Source: Parathalassolituus penaei (lineage in GTDB: Bacteria > Pseudomonadota > Gammaproteobacteria > Pseudomonadales > Oceanobacteraceae). Taken from it: a stretch of DNA of 64,000 bases. Numbering within the stretch: the stretch's first letter is position 1; every line of letters starts with the position of its first letter. Both the position numbers and the translations under genes were made by a program. The notes below the pieces were generated by a model. The model saw only the letters and a list, made by a program, of their open reading frames with translations, had not been told where the DNA came from and made no database searches. The stretch lies in contig NZ_JAPNOA010000025.1 in assembly GCF_026626885.1 (NCBI RefSeq), forward strand, positions 1 to 64,000, in the 5' to 3' direction. Shown here piece by piece: positions 17,579 through 27,458 of the stretch.

Positions 17579-19864
17579 TCAACCCCGTCCGGATGCCGGG
17601 CCGATAATACGGCCGAAACCTTCTTTTTCGAGCGCCAGCTGCACCATCGCAGCAATCACCTGAGCGCTTTCGATTTGCAGTACCTGATCGAGCAGGCGTT
17701 TGGCCCACGCCATATTGATACCACGGATGATGGATTTTACTTTCGGCAAGTTGGTGGCGTTCATCGACAACATGTCGTAACCCATGGCCATCAACAGCAC
17801 ACACCCCAGCGGGTTACCCGCCAGCTCACCACACACACTTACCGGTTTGCCCACTTCATGAGCGCCTTCAGCAATCAGCTTGAGTGCGGTTAATACCGCC
17901 GGATGGAACGCCTGATAGAGATCAGCTACTCGCGGATTGTTACGGTCAACCGCCAGCAGGTACTGGGTCAGGTCGTTGGAACCAACCGACAGGAAATCCA
18001 CCCGCAGGCCGAGATCACGAATCTGGAACACCGCAGACGGCACTTCAATCATCACGCCGACTTGTGGCATGTCGATATCAAAACCCTCTTCCAGAACCTC
18101 CGCGTGAGCGCGGTAAATCAGGTGCAGGGCTTCATCCACCTCGCTGACACTGCTGATCATCGGCAGCATGATGCGCAGGTTATTAAGCCCTTCACTGGCT
18201 TTCATCATGGCGCGAATCTGCACCAGGAAAATTTCCGGGTGATCAAGGGTCACACGGATGCCACGCCAGCCGAGGAACGGGTTGGCTTCGTTGATCGGGA
18301 AATAGGTCAGCGCCTTGTCCCCCCCCACGTCGAGGGTACGCATGGTCACCGGTGCCGGCGCAAAGGTTTCCAGCTGCTGACGGTAAATCTTCTGCTGCTC
18401 ACTTTCGCTCGGGAAACGGTCGCGCATCATAAACGGCACTTCGGTGCGGTACAGGCCCACACCTTCAGCCCCCCGATCGAGACTGCGCAGGGCATCGGTG
18501 ATCAGACCGGTGTTTACCCACAGCGGAATCCGGTGGCCATCAAGGGTTTCGGCCGGTTCGCTACGCAGCACCTCAAGGTCTTTCTGCAGCGCCCGTTCTT
18601 CTTCGTAGATGGCGCGGTAATGTTCACGCAGCTCATCGGTCGGCGTCGACAACAGCTGACCACGATAACCATCCACAATCAGTTCCAGACCGTTCACCTG
18701 GGTATATGGCAGGTCCACCACCCCCATCACGGTTGGAATACCCATGGCACGAGCGAGAATCGCCACGTGGGAGTTGGACGAACCTTTTACCGAGACCAGA
18801 CCACGCAACTTGCTCGGTGGTACTTCACCCAGCATGCCAGGGGTCAGTTCTTCACTCACAAGAATGCAGTCGTCAGGGAAATCATCGGCCGTCAGCGACT
18901 TGCCAGACGCACCCTGCAGGTGCGCCAGAATACGAGCGCCCAGATCGAGAATATCGGTGGCACGTTCACGCAGGTACGGGTCTTCCATACGCTGGAAATG
19001 CCCGACGTACTCCATCACCACCTGACGCAAGGCACCCTGAGCCCAATGGCCTTCGCCAATACGGGCCTTGACCTCAGCGCCAAGGGCGTTGTCGTCGAGC
19101 ATATTGAGATACACATCAAACAGCGCCAGTTCCTCCGGACGCAGTTCGCCGCTGAGCTGGGAACCCAGCTTGCGGATTTCGGCGCGGGCAGAATCCAGCG
19201 CCTGGTCAAAGAGGACAATTTCAGCATCCGGGTCATCGGTGCCACGATCCATCACCGAACCGAGGTCGGCAGCGGGCAGCATCACAAAACCGGTGCCCAG
19301 ACCAACACCGGCTGCACCCGGCGCACCGTTAAAACGGGTGCTCTTGCGGGATTCGCGGGCAGTAGCGATTTCCAGAATGTTGCCAGTCGCTTCGGCATGG
19401 GCAATTACCCCGGCCAGCTGCGCCGACATGGTCACCAGGAAGGCTTCTTCACCCTCGTCAAACTGGCGGCTGTCACGCTGCTGAACGACCAGAACGCCCA
19501 TCAGGCGTTTGTTGTGGATGATGGGAACACCCAGGAACGACTGGAACGGGTCTTCGCCGGTTTCCGACAGGAAGTGGAAACGTGGGTGTGAAGGCGCGTT
19601 ATCAATGTTGAGGGGTTCTGCACGCGAACCCACCAGGCCCACCAGGCCCTGCGACGAACTGAGGCTGACGCGGCCAACCGCTTCCTGGTTCAGACCTTCG
19701 GTGGCCATCAGCACATAACGCTTGGCTTCCGGGTCGAACAGGTACACCGAACACACCTCGGTACGCATGGCTTCACGGATGCGGGCAACCACCACCCGGA
19801 GGGCATCCCTCAGGTCGGTTGCCGAGCTGACTTCCTGCACAATGCGACGAAGAATGTCGAGCAT
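17579..19864 (-). CDS. ptsP: PEP-protein phosphotransferase of the nitrogen PTS (EI-Ntr)
   Basis: The 761-aa protein has an N-terminal GAF sensory domain (about residues 1-165, beginning MLDILRRIVQEVSSATDL) followed by Enzyme I. The phospho-accepting His366 is in GSSNSHVAILARAMGIP; the PEP-binding barrel has LNNLRIMLPMIS, GVMIEVPSAV, FLSVGSNDLTQY and VCGELAGNPL. It takes phosphate from PEP and passes it to NPr and then EIIA-Ntr, a regulatory chain linking nitrogen and carbon status to potassium and metabolism. It lies 6 bp after rppH, as in Pseudomonas and E. coli, so the two are one operon. Its partners NPr and EIIA-Ntr are not in this window. Confidence 0.96.
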   Translation of the reverse strand: MLDILRRIVQEVSSATDLRDALRVVVARIREAMRTEVCSVYLFDPEAKRYVLMATEGLNQEAVGRVSLSSSQGLVGLVGSRAEPLNIDNAPSHPRFHFLSETGEDPFQSFLGVPIIHNKRLMGVLVVQQRDSRQFDEGEEAFLVTMSAQLAGVIAHAEATGNILEIATARESRKSTRFNGAPGAAGVGLGTGFVMLPAADLGSVMDRGTDDPDAEIVLFDQALDSARAEIRKLGSQLSGELRPEELALFDVYLNMLDDNALGAEVKARIGEGHWAQGALRQVVMEYVGHFQRMEDPYLRERATDILDLGARILAHLQGASGKSLTADDFPDDCILVSEELTPGMLGEVPPSKLRGLVSVKGSSNSHVAILARAMGIPTVMGVVDLPYTQVNGLELIVDGYRGQLLSTPTDELREHYRAIYEEERALQKDLEVLRSEPAETLDGHRIPLWVNTGLITDALRSLDRGAEGVGLYRTEVPFMMRDRFPSESEQQKIYRQQLETFAPAPVTMRTLDVGGDKALTYFPINEANPFLGWRGIRVTLDHPEIFLVQIRAMMKASEGLNNLRIMLPMISSVSEVDEALHLIYRAHAEVLEEGFDIDMPQVGVMIEVPSAVFQIRDLGLRVDFLSVGSNDLTQYLLAVDRNNPRVADLYQAFHPAVLTALKLIAEGAHEVGKPVSVCGELAGNPLGCVLLMAMGYDMLSMNATNLPKVKSIIRGINMAWAKRLLDQVLQIESAQVIAAMVQLALEKEGFGRIIGPASGRG

Positions 19865-19870
19865 AAGGCC

Positions 19871-20365
19871 TCAGATGTTGGATTTGCGTTGCAGACGAGC
19901 GATCTTGGGTGCCAGTTCAGTCATGGCGCGACGGTAGACGTCTCTTTTGAAGGCTACCACTTCACCGAGCGGAAACCAGTAACTGACCCAGTTCCAGCCA
20001 TCAAACTCCGGTTTGGCATTGGCTGACACATTGATGCTGGAGTCTTCGCTCAGCAGTTTCAGCAAATACCATTTCTGTTTCTGGCCCACACAGACCGGAT
20101 GATTGCCTTGTCTTACCATGCGCCGTGGCAAACGGTAACGCAACCAGCCGCGTGTACAGCCGAGAATCTGGACGTCACCAGCGGTCAGACCAACTTCCTC
20201 TCCCAGTTCCCGGTACAGAGCATTTTCAGGCGTTTCGCCATGCTTGATCCCTCCCTGGGGGAACTGCCAGGCATTCTGACCGATGCGACGTGCCCAGAGC
20301 ACCTGGCCCTGGTCGTTGCAAAGAATGATACCGACATTCGGGCGGTAACCCTGTTCATCTATCAC
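19871..20365 (-). CDS. rppH: RNA pyrophosphohydrolase (Nudix)
   Basis: RppH removes pyrophosphate from 5'-triphosphate mRNA ends to trigger decay. The 164-aa product begins [16 protein letters not shown], matching the family start, which places initiation at GTG 20365 rather than at the longer frame opening upstream. The Nudix box [23 protein letters not shown] fits the GX5EX7REUXEEXGU consensus. AWQFPQGGI and the [19 protein letters not shown] segment also match RppH. It is followed directly by ptsP and diverges from the HAD gene. Confidence 0.94.
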   Translation of the reverse strand: MIDEQGYRPNVGIILCNDQGQVLWARRIGQNAWQFPQGGIKHGETPENALYRELGEEVGLTAGDVQILGCTRGWLRYRLPRRMVRQGNHPVCVGQKQKWYLLKLLSEDSSINVSANAKPEFDGWNWVSYWFPLGEVVAFKRDVYRRAMTELAPKIARLQRKSNI

Positions 20366-20567
20366 AATGCCATCCGGGAAAATATTACAGAGTCTGAAAA
20401 GTTGCCGATTTCCACTCAAAGGTCAAGATGGAAAGTCAAGCCAGTGCTCCGTAACGAGTTCATTTTTATCATTATTGTGCAAAGGGCGAACCCGGAATTA
20501 TAAGGAAACGACCTGCGATTGGCTTTAGAATACTGTGCATTTATGTAACCGTATTCGGAGAGTTTCC

Positions 20568-21224
20568 GTGGCTCTGGCAATTTTTGACCTTGATCACACC
20601 CTGCTGTCCGGCGACAGCGACCATGCCTGGGGGCAATATCTGGTGGATCAGGGCCTGGTGGACGCAGAAGTCCACAAGTTCCGTAATGATCACTTCTACG
20701 AGCAGTACAAGGCCGGCACTCTGGATATCCACGAGTATCTGGCGTTTGCCCTCAAACCTCTGCTGGATTACCCACTGGAGCAGATGCTGGCCGCTCGCGA
20801 AGCTTTCCTCAATGACCGCATCCTGCCGCTGATCACCCAAAAGAGCCGCGATCTGATTGCTCGCCACAAGGAACAGGGTGACGACCTGCTGATCATCACC
20901 GCCACCAACGGTTTTGTGACCTACCCGATTGCCAGTCTGCTCGGTATCGACCAGATCATTGCCCCGCATCCGGAAGTGATCGACGGCCAGTACACCGGCA
21001 AAACCGTCGGCATTCCAAGCTTCCAGCACGGCAAGGTAACCCGTCTGAATGACTGGCTGGCCGAACACGGCAAGTCGCTGGAGGGCGCCTGGTTCTACAG
21101 TGACTCCCACAACGATCTGCCTCTGCTGCGTCTGGTTGCCAATCCGGTAGCCGTTGACCCGGATGCCACCCTGCTGGCGGAAGCCAACAGCAAGGGCTGG
21201 CCAGTGATCAGCCTGCGCGACTGA
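20568..21224 (+). CDS. HAD-superfamily phosphatase (SerB-like, HAD-IB)
   Basis: The 218-aa product has motif I FDLDHTLLSGDSD with the nucleophilic Asp, motif II IITATNGF, a helical cap between them, and motif IV SDSHNDLPLL, the layout of HAD-IB hydrolases related to SerB. These enzymes dephosphorylate small phosphomonoesters; the substrate is not clear here. GTG 20568 is chosen because a TCGGAGAG site precedes it and the hydrolase core starts there. The imelysin-like gene begins 11 bp after the stop, so they are likely co-transcribed. Confidence 0.88.
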   Translation: MALAIFDLDHTLLSGDSDHAWGQYLVDQGLVDAEVHKFRNDHFYEQYKAGTLDIHEYLAFALKPLLDYPLEQMLAAREAFLNDRILPLITQKSRDLIARHKEQGDDLLIITATNGFVTYPIASLLGIDQIIAPHPEVIDGQYTGKTVGIPSFQHGKVTRLNDWLAEHGKSLEGAWFYSDSHNDLPLLRLVANPVAVDPDATLLAEANSKGWPVISLRD

Positions 21225-21235
21225 AGGAGTCACGG

Positions 21236-22567
21236 GTGAAGCGTCAGTTTCGACTGCATTTGCAGCAATCTTCCCGGCGTTTGCGTACCCCGCTGTCCGG
21301 TATCGCCTTGGCCAGCCTGTTGCTGGTTGGATGTGATCAGGCCAAGGACAACAAACCGCTGGAATCGGTGCCCGCGCCACGCACCCAGAGTCTGTCGACC
21401 AGCATCAACGAGCAGCTGTCGCAGTCGGCGTTTGACGCGTTTACCCATGCCGACCAGCTGGCTGACCAGCTGGTTGACGATATCCACCAGTTTCTCGATT
21501 CTCCCAATGCCACCACGCTGGAGCAGGTGCGTAACCGCTGGCGTCAGGCTTACACCGCGTTTCTGCAGGCCCGTTTTTACGGCTTTCTGCCAATCAACGA
21601 TCCACCGGAATGGCAAAAACAGCAGATCGGTAACCGTGTGACCATGGCGCTGCTGGATACCTGGCCAATCGAAGGTGGTTACATCGACTATCTGGCCGAT
21701 TATCCCTACAGCGGTATCGTGAACGATCTGACCCTGGAACTGACGGCGGATAATCTGATCGCCCAGCACGGTCTGTCGGATGTGTCGTCGGCCAGCCTCG
21801 GCTTCCATCCGCTGGAGTTCCTGTTGTGGGGCGAAAACGGCCAGCGCAGTGCATCTGACTACCTGCCAAACGCCAATACTGTGGCCCTGCTGGCGCCAAC
21901 AACGGCCAAACCGACAGCCGCCAACAGCGATCCGGACGATAGCAACACGAATCAGGAAGAAGGCGAAGGTGGAGGTGACGACACCAGCAGCTGGGATGAT
22001 CGTCCGGTGATGGTGCAAAACAATACCCGCCGCCGCGATTACCTCAATCTGGTGAGTGCGCAGATTCAGGACAACGTCCATCGTCTGGAGCGTCGTTGGG
22101 AACCGGGTAACGGTTATTACGCCACCCTTATTGGCCGCAGCAAACCGGGTCAGGCGCTGTCAGCCGGATTGATAGCCGGTCAACGTCTGTTAAACGACGA
22201 GCTGATCAACAAACGTCTGGTGCTGGCCAGCAGTGAATTCAGCCAGACCAGTCGGGACGATCTGAAAGCTCTGGTGGAAGGTCTGGAAAGCTGGATCAAC
22301 AGCGGCATCCTGCGTGAACTGCCGGGTGATACCAGCAGCCTGCAGCGCGACTGGCAGGAAGGCTTCCGTGATTATTACAGCAGCCTTGAGCAAGCAGGCT
22401 CCAGCGCCCATCCGGGTGATGAAGACAGCTTCAGTGATGAGGAAAACCAGAGTGGCCAACAGATCACGCCAATCAAGAGCGCGCGTCATCTGCTGGCCCT
22501 GTTGCGACGCACCGCCAGCCAGGCCGGTGTGTCATTGACCGTTAGCGGGTCGGCAACACACGGCTGA
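21236..22567 (+). CDS. Imelysin-family (M75-like) lipoprotein
   Basis: The 443-aa product begins with GTG after a GAAGGAGT site. The signal ends in a lipobox LLLVGC with lipidated Cys33; Asp34 at +2 would favour retention in the inner membrane by Lol rules. The imelysin motif GFHPLEFLLWG (GxHxxE) is at about residues 190-200. A low-complexity acidic insert rich in Asp, Glu, Asn and Gly follows at about 220-255. Imelysin-like proteins (ICMP, EfeO relatives) are associated with iron uptake, though most lack proved peptidase activity. No iron permease is adjacent. The 3' end overlaps the convergent rlmI by 26 bp. Confidence 0.85.
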   Translation: MKRQFRLHLQQSSRRLRTPLSGIALASLLLVGCDQAKDNKPLESVPAPRTQSLSTSINEQLSQSAFDAFTHADQLADQLVDDIHQFLDSPNATTLEQVRNRWRQAYTAFLQARFYGFLPINDPPEWQKQQIGNRVTMALLDTWPIEGGYIDYLADYPYSGIVNDLTLELTADNLIAQHGLSDVSSASLGFHPLEFLLWGENGQRSASDYLPNANTVALLAPTTAKPTAANSDPDDSNTNQEEGEGGGDDTSSWDDRPVMVQNNTRRRDYLNLVSAQIQDNVHRLERRWEPGNGYYATLIGRSKPGQALSAGLIAGQRLLNDELINKRLVLASSEFSQTSRDDLKALVEGLESWINSGILRELPGDTSSLQRDWQEGFRDYYSSLEQAGSSAHPGDEDSFSDEENQSGQQITPIKSARHLLALLRRTASQAGVSLTVSGSATHG

Positions 22568-23756
22568 ACACCGCCTTCAGGTAACGGGTTTCCGGAATCG
22601 CCGGAACCACCGGGTGGTCAGCCCCCTGACTGCCGACATGCTGGATCAGCACATCACGGTCGAGTTCACGGCCAATGGTGCGCAGCATGTCGGGCAGACG
22701 GTCATCGCCCAGATGCATGGAGCAGGAACCACTCACCAGCAGACCATCGCGGTTCAGCAAACGCATGGCTTGCTGGTTCAGACGGTAATAAGCCTGTTCA
22801 CCGGCCTTGATGTCCTTGCGACGCGGAATAAACGCCGGTGGATCAACCACCACCACGTCAAAACGCTCGCCGTTTTCGCGCAGCTGACGCAGCACTTCAA
22901 AGGCATCCCCTTCCCAGCAGTGCAGACGCTCTTCCACACCATTGAGGGCGGCGTTCTGTTCAACCCAATCCAGCGCCTGTGCCGAAGCATCCACGCAGTG
23001 AACTTCCGATGCGCCATGACGAGCCGCCTGCACACCCCAGCCACCCACGTAGCTGAACACATCGAGAACACGTTTGCCTTTGACCAGCCGGTTCAGCACC
23101 GCACGGTTTTCACGGTGGTCGTAGAACCAGCCGGTTTTCTGACCGTCGATAACCGGCGCCATAAAGCGGGTATCGTTTTCGATCAGCGGCGCACAGTTGT
23201 CTTCCAGAGCCCCTTGTACCACTTCCACGTATTCCGGCAGACCCTCAACCGCACGTAACTTGCCATCGTTCTTGAGGACGATACAACGTGGGCTGGCCAC
23301 CTTGTTCACCGCATCCACCACCGCCTGACGCAGGTTTTCCATCGCCACGCTGGAAATCTGGATCACCACCACATCACCAAAACGATCAATCACCAGACCC
23401 GGCAGACCATCACTGTCGCCGTAGACCCAACGGTAACACCCGTTGCTGTACCAGAGTTCACGGCTGCTCATGGCGACTTTCAGGCGGTGCACCAGCAGGG
23501 AAGCATCCAGCTGCTGACTGCTATCGCGGCTGATCAGACGGGCACAGATCAGTTGCTCCGGGCTCACCACGGCGGTGCCCAGTGCCTTGCCGTTGGCAGC
23601 CTCCACGACCACCTGGCTACCGGCCTGCATACCACGCAGCGGGGTGGCAGCAATATCAACTTCGTTACTGTAGATCCACAGGTGGCCGCCTTTCAGACGA
23701 CGCTCGGCCTTGGGATTCAGGCGCAGGGTGGCAACAGGGGATGCGGAACTTGTCAT
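22542..23756 (-). CDS. rlmI: 23S rRNA m5C1962 methyltransferase, RlmI/YccW type
   Basis: The 404-aa product has an N-terminal PUA-like domain (RLKGGHLWIYSNEVD), a middle beta domain (GLPGLVIDRFGDVVVIQ) and a Rossmann SAM methyltransferase with VLDVFSYVGGWGVQAARHGA, the motif IV segment VVVDPPAF and the GSCSMHL block near the catalytic cysteine. RlmI methylates C1962 of 23S rRNA; the assignment rests on fold order and length. ATG 23756 is selected over a frame opening 36 codons upstream because CGAGGTT precedes it and the conserved core begins immediately. Confidence 0.9.
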   Translation of the reverse strand: MTSSASPVATLRLNPKAERRLKGGHLWIYSNEVDIAATPLRGMQAGSQVVVEAANGKALGTAVVSPEQLICARLISRDSSQQLDASLLVHRLKVAMSSRELWYSNGCYRWVYGDSDGLPGLVIDRFGDVVVIQISSVAMENLRQAVVDAVNKVASPRCIVLKNDGKLRAVEGLPEYVEVVQGALEDNCAPLIENDTRFMAPVIDGQKTGWFYDHRENRAVLNRLVKGKRVLDVFSYVGGWGVQAARHGASEVHCVDASAQALDWVEQNAALNGVEERLHCWEGDAFEVLRQLRENGERFDVVVVDPPAFIPRRKDIKAGEQAYYRLNQQAMRLLNRDGLLVSGSCSMHLGDDRLPDMLRTIGRELDRDVLIQHVGSQGADHPVVPAIPETRYLKAVFSRVLPTR

Positions 23757-23960
23757 GAAAACCTCGCTACCGGACACCAGGCGGTGATCGGCAAATGGTC
23801 GGTGAGCAGAAATGGGCCAGACTGGCCGGGCGGGCATTATACGCATCCCAACCAGCGCCAGCATCTCGCACCGGTCTTTTGTAGCAAATCACGATGGCAC
23901 CCCAACGACTCACCCAAATCAGCCTAAGCTCACTACAGATTACTCTGCAGGTGGTGCGTC

Positions 23961-24839
23961 ATGTCATCAAAGGACCTAAGTGAAGAACAAATTCAGCGCA
24001 TTCTTCAAGGAATAAGGATTCCTCCCCAACCCCAGATTCTGGTCGACCTGCAAATGGAGCAAGTGATGCCAGATCCGGATATCAATAGGATCGCCAAACT
24101 GATCAAGCAGGATGTTGGCCTCGCCGGCACCATTCTGAAAGTTGTTAACTCACCGTTTTTCGGTTTGCGCAGCCGGATTGCTTCAATCAACCAGGCCGTA
24201 AACCTGATGGGCGTTAACAGCGTTATCAACATCATTAATGGCCTATCCATCAAGAGCCAGATGAGCGACGAAACCATCGTCAGCATGAACCGCTTCTGGG
24301 ACACCACCAACGATATTGCCCAGGTATCAATGCAGATCGCCCGTCAGGTGGGATATCCCAATGCGGATATTGCCTATCTGCTGGGGCTGTTCCACAACTG
24401 CGGTATTCCGCTGCTGATGTGTCGATTCGATGGGTATCTGAAAGTGGTGGAACGTTCGTATGCCGATCCCGGCAGCCGGGTGGTGGATGTCGAAAACCGC
24501 GAGCTGAACACCAACCACGCGGTGATTGGTTATTACACCGCCAAGTCCTGGAATCTACCCAAGGTGTTGTGTGATGTGATTGCCGAACACCACAGCGCCT
24601 GCCGTTATTTCTGCGCCAACAATACCCAGGACAGTGAGATCAAGACATTAATGGCGATCCTCAAGATTGCCGAACACATCTGCGGCAATTTCCGGATTCT
24701 GGGCAAACAGGCTGAAGATCTGGAGTGGCAGGCGATTGGTACCGAGGTGTTGACCTATCTGGGGCTGGGCGAATACGACCTCGAACAGATGGAGGCCAAC
24801 TTTGCCGAAATGGGGATTGGCTACTGCAACTACCGTTAG
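23961..24839 (+). CDS. HDOD-domain signalling protein
   Basis: The 292-aa product is almost wholly an HDOD domain: an N-terminal helical part, IPPQPQILVDLQ, the core DVGLAGTILKVVNSPFFGL, INQAVNLMG, LLGLFHNCGIPLL, the NTNHAVIGYYTAKSWNLP stretch and a VIAEHH motif. HDOD proteins lack a full HD metal site and act as signalling scaffolds in motility, biofilm or stress pathways. No attached output domain is present. Divergent from rlmI with a 204-bp gap; nothing in its immediate neighbourhood reveals the pathway. Confidence 0.9.
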   Translation: MSSKDLSEEQIQRILQGIRIPPQPQILVDLQMEQVMPDPDINRIAKLIKQDVGLAGTILKVVNSPFFGLRSRIASINQAVNLMGVNSVINIINGLSIKSQMSDETIVSMNRFWDTTNDIAQVSMQIARQVGYPNADIAYLLGLFHNCGIPLLMCRFDGYLKVVERSYADPGSRVVDVENRELNTNHAVIGYYTAKSWNLPKVLCDVIAEHHSACRYFCANNTQDSEIKTLMAILKIAEHICGNFRILGKQAEDLEWQAIGTEVLTYLGLGEYDLEQMEANFAEMGIGYCNYR

Positions 24840-24901
24840 CTCTGACCCGGCAGGCGGGTCTTGTCCAAACGCCGAGCCGATACGAACAAAAGACGAGGGG
24901 C

Positions 24902-26131
24902 TTACAGCCCCATCGCCTTCATCATGGCGTGTTGCTTGAGAGGCAACAGACGGTCAAACCGGCGCATCCCTTCGTTACGTAACAACCGCACCCACGGCTG
25001 TTGCGATTCAAACAAACGCTTGAAGCCCTCCATCGCTGCCATGGTGGCCAGGTTGTCACCTTCACGACGACGCTGATAACGCCCCAGCGCCGCCGCACTA
25101 CCCGGTGCCAGACCACGCTGAAAGGCACGGGTCAGCTCTTCTGCCAGCACTTCCACATCCTTGAAGCCGAGGTTAACCCCCTGACCAGCCAGTGGGTGAA
25201 TGGTATGAGCAGCATCACCGGCCAGCACAATGCCATTGCTCCAGTAACAGCGGGCATGACGCTGACGCAGCGGGAACAGGGCACGCCGGGAAATCCCGAC
25301 CACTTTGCCAAGACGATATTCAAACGCTTTCGACAGCTCTGCCAGAAAGGTCTCGTCATCCAGCGCCATCAGGCTGGCCGCATCGTCATGACCAATCGAC
25401 CAGACAATTGACGCCAGCTTCGGGTTGGTCGGCATCGGCAGAAACGCCAGCGGTCCGGATGGCAGAAAACGCTGCCAGGCGGTTTGTTGCAGCGACTGTT
25501 CACACTCAATGGTGGCCACAATCGCGGAATGACCGTAATCCCACTCGCGGGTTGGCAGGCCAGCCCAGGCACGAATACGGGAGTGGGCACCATCAGCGCC
25601 CACCAGCAAACGGGTATGCAGCTCTTCACCGGTTTCCAGCAACACACTGGTCACACCATTGGCATCGGTCGAACCAATCGAACGCACCGCCGAGGTCACC
25701 ACCTGCAGAGATTCACACGCCTTTAACTGCTGCCACAAGGCCGCCAGTGCCAGCCGGTTCTCAACGATATGACCCAGTGCCGGAACGTGCAGGTCAGCGG
25801 CATCAAACTGCACCGCTCCAGTACCTTCCGCATCCCAGACTTTCATACTGCGATACGGCTGCAGACGCGGAATGGCCGACCACGCGTCCAGACGCTCAAA
25901 CAGACGACGGCTCTGGTCGGTCAGGGCACTGACGCGCAGGTCGAAATCATCCAGCCCGTCCTGTTCACAAGCCAGTGCTGGCTCACGCAGCAGTGCCGGA
26001 TCCACCAGCGCCAGGCGAATACCGGGATTATCCTTCAGCAATGCCAGCGACAGCGCCTGCCCCACCAGGCCTGCACCCACCACCAGCACATCCAGCAGAG
26101 CCGGAACGGCCACTTCAGAAGTCGGGTTCAT
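24902..26131 (-). CDS. ubiI: FAD-dependent ubiquinone hydroxylase, UbiI/VisC-like
   Basis: The 409-aa flavoprotein monooxygenase belongs to the UbiH/COQ6 family. It has the FAD motif VVGAGLVGQALSLAL, the DG motif LLVGADGAHSRIR and the GD motif LAGDAAHTIHPLAGQGVNLG. UbiI adds the C5 hydroxyl of the ubiquinone ring. Gene order ygfB-pepP-ubiH-ubiI supports UbiI rather than UbiF. Its ATG overlaps the TGA of ubiH by one base, giving translational coupling. It is the last gene of the operon. Confidence 0.92.
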   Translation of the reverse strand: MNPTSEVAVPALLDVLVVGAGLVGQALSLALLKDNPGIRLALVDPALLREPALACEQDGLDDFDLRVSALTDQSRRLFERLDAWSAIPRLQPYRSMKVWDAEGTGAVQFDAADLHVPALGHIVENRLALAALWQQLKACESLQVVTSAVRSIGSTDANGVTSVLLETGEELHTRLLVGADGAHSRIRAWAGLPTREWDYGHSAIVATIECEQSLQQTAWQRFLPSGPLAFLPMPTNPKLASIVWSIGHDDAASLMALDDETFLAELSKAFEYRLGKVVGISRRALFPLRQRHARCYWSNGIVLAGDAAHTIHPLAGQGVNLGFKDVEVLAEELTRAFQRGLAPGSAAALGRYQRRREGDNLATMAAMEGFKRLFESQQPWVRLLRNEGMRRFDRLLPLKQHAMMKAMGL

Positions 26132-27381
26132 CAGGAGTCTCCGTAATCAAGACGGGCAGCACGATGGCCAAGGCCCATGGCGTGACGTGCCAGCAACCGA
26201 CGGGCAACCGGAGCGGCCGACAACGCCAGCAGCCCAGCATCACGGGCAAACGCCACCAGCGTGCCCGGATGGGCAAATACCCGTGGCAACCAGTCACTGG
26301 CCAGAATGGTATTACGCTGGTCCTGTTGTTGCTGACGGGCATAAGCCTGCAACATGGTCAGATCACCAGGGTCGCCACGTTGTTGCCAGCATTGCAGCAG
26401 GTATTCTGCCAGCACTGCGGTATCACGCAGGGCGAGGTTAAAACCCTGGCCTGCAACCGGATGCAAACTGTGGGCGGCATTACCGAGCAACACCAGCGCA
26501 CGACGCACCTGTTCCTGACTGCGCACCAGCGCCAGCGGATAGGTAGCGCGCTCACCAATGGCGAGAATATTGCCAACCTTCCAGCCAATAATGGCCTGCA
26601 GACGCTCAATCAGAACGCTGTCAGGCTGCGCCATCACCTCGGCAATCGCCTCGGCCGGAATGGTCCAGACCACGGCAAAGCTGCGCTCCTGCAATGGCAG
26701 GAACGCCACCGGGCCGGTGTCGTTAAAACGTTCATAGGCCCAATGGCCATGTGGACGGTCAGTCTGCACCTGGGTAACCAGAGCAACACTGTCGTAGTCT
26801 TCACGGTCATGGCGAATGCCCAGGCGGGCGGCGATACCGGAACGAGCACCATCGGCCAGCACCAGCAAGCGGGTATCCAGCTGTTCGCCGTTATCGAGCG
26901 TCAGGCTGGCACCGTCAGCGGTCATCTGTACATTGGTGACGCTGGTCTGGTCGAGCAGGGTCAGGCCCGGCAGCTCACGAATGTCTTTTAACAGGGCATG
27001 GCCCAGCACAGTGTTTTCAACGATATAACCCAGCGCTTCGGCGTTCTGTTCGTGCGCGTGCAGGTGCGTCTGGCCAAAGCGGCCACGATCAGAAACCTGG
27101 ATATGCTCAATGGCGCAGGCACGACCGGCAACCGCTTGCCAGCAGCCCATCTGTTCCAGCAGCAGGCGTGTTCCCCACGACAAGGCAGTGGCACGACCAT
27201 CAAAACTCGGGGGGCGTTGTAATACATCGGCATCGGCACGGATCTGCTGGCGATCCAGCAAAACAACCCGCATCCCATCGCGCATGGCAGGCGCCAGCAG
27301 ATGGGCCAGGCTGGCACCGGTCATACCGGCACCGGCGATCACAAGATCGGCCTGGCGGTGTGTCAGGGAGGTGTCTGTCAT
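26131..27381 (-). CDS. ubiH: 2-octaprenyl-6-methoxyphenol hydroxylase
   Basis: The 416-aa FAD-dependent monooxygenase acts at C1 of the ubiquinone ring. Visible parts are IAGAGMTGASLAHLL, the DG motif LVLADGARSGIA, a GHWAYERFNDTGPVAFLPL segment and LLGNAAHSLHPVAGQGFNL, where Asn replaces the usual Asp of the GD motif, a change common among UbiH proteins. ATG 27381 is preferred to the upstream TTG because the FAD fold begins within 20 residues and GGGAATCC precedes it. It sits 77 bp after pepP in the ygfB-pepP-ubiH-ubiI operon. Confidence 0.93.
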   Translation of the reverse strand: MTDTSLTHRQADLVIAGAGMTGASLAHLLAPAMRDGMRVVLLDRQQIRADADVLQRPPSFDGRATALSWGTRLLLEQMGCWQAVAGRACAIEHIQVSDRGRFGQTHLHAHEQNAEALGYIVENTVLGHALLKDIRELPGLTLLDQTSVTNVQMTADGASLTLDNGEQLDTRLLVLADGARSGIAARLGIRHDREDYDSVALVTQVQTDRPHGHWAYERFNDTGPVAFLPLQERSFAVVWTIPAEAIAEVMAQPDSVLIERLQAIIGWKVGNILAIGERATYPLALVRSQEQVRRALVLLGNAAHSLHPVAGQGFNLALRDTAVLAEYLLQCWQQRGDPGDLTMLQAYARQQQQDQRNTILASDWLPRVFAHPGTLVAFARDAGLLALSAAPVARRLLARHAMGLGHRAARLDYGDS

Positions 27382-27458
27382 CGGATTCCCGAACCCAAAC
27401 TTCAATCAGAAAACGGACGACAGATTACCGCAAGAATAATCTGTCGCGGTGACCCGCG

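Noticed and set aside
17903-19591. 562-codon plus-strand frame opposite ptsP
   Set aside because: No recognisable family, His/Gln/Thr-rich composition typical of an antisense shadow, and the opposite strand codes a complete EI-Ntr.
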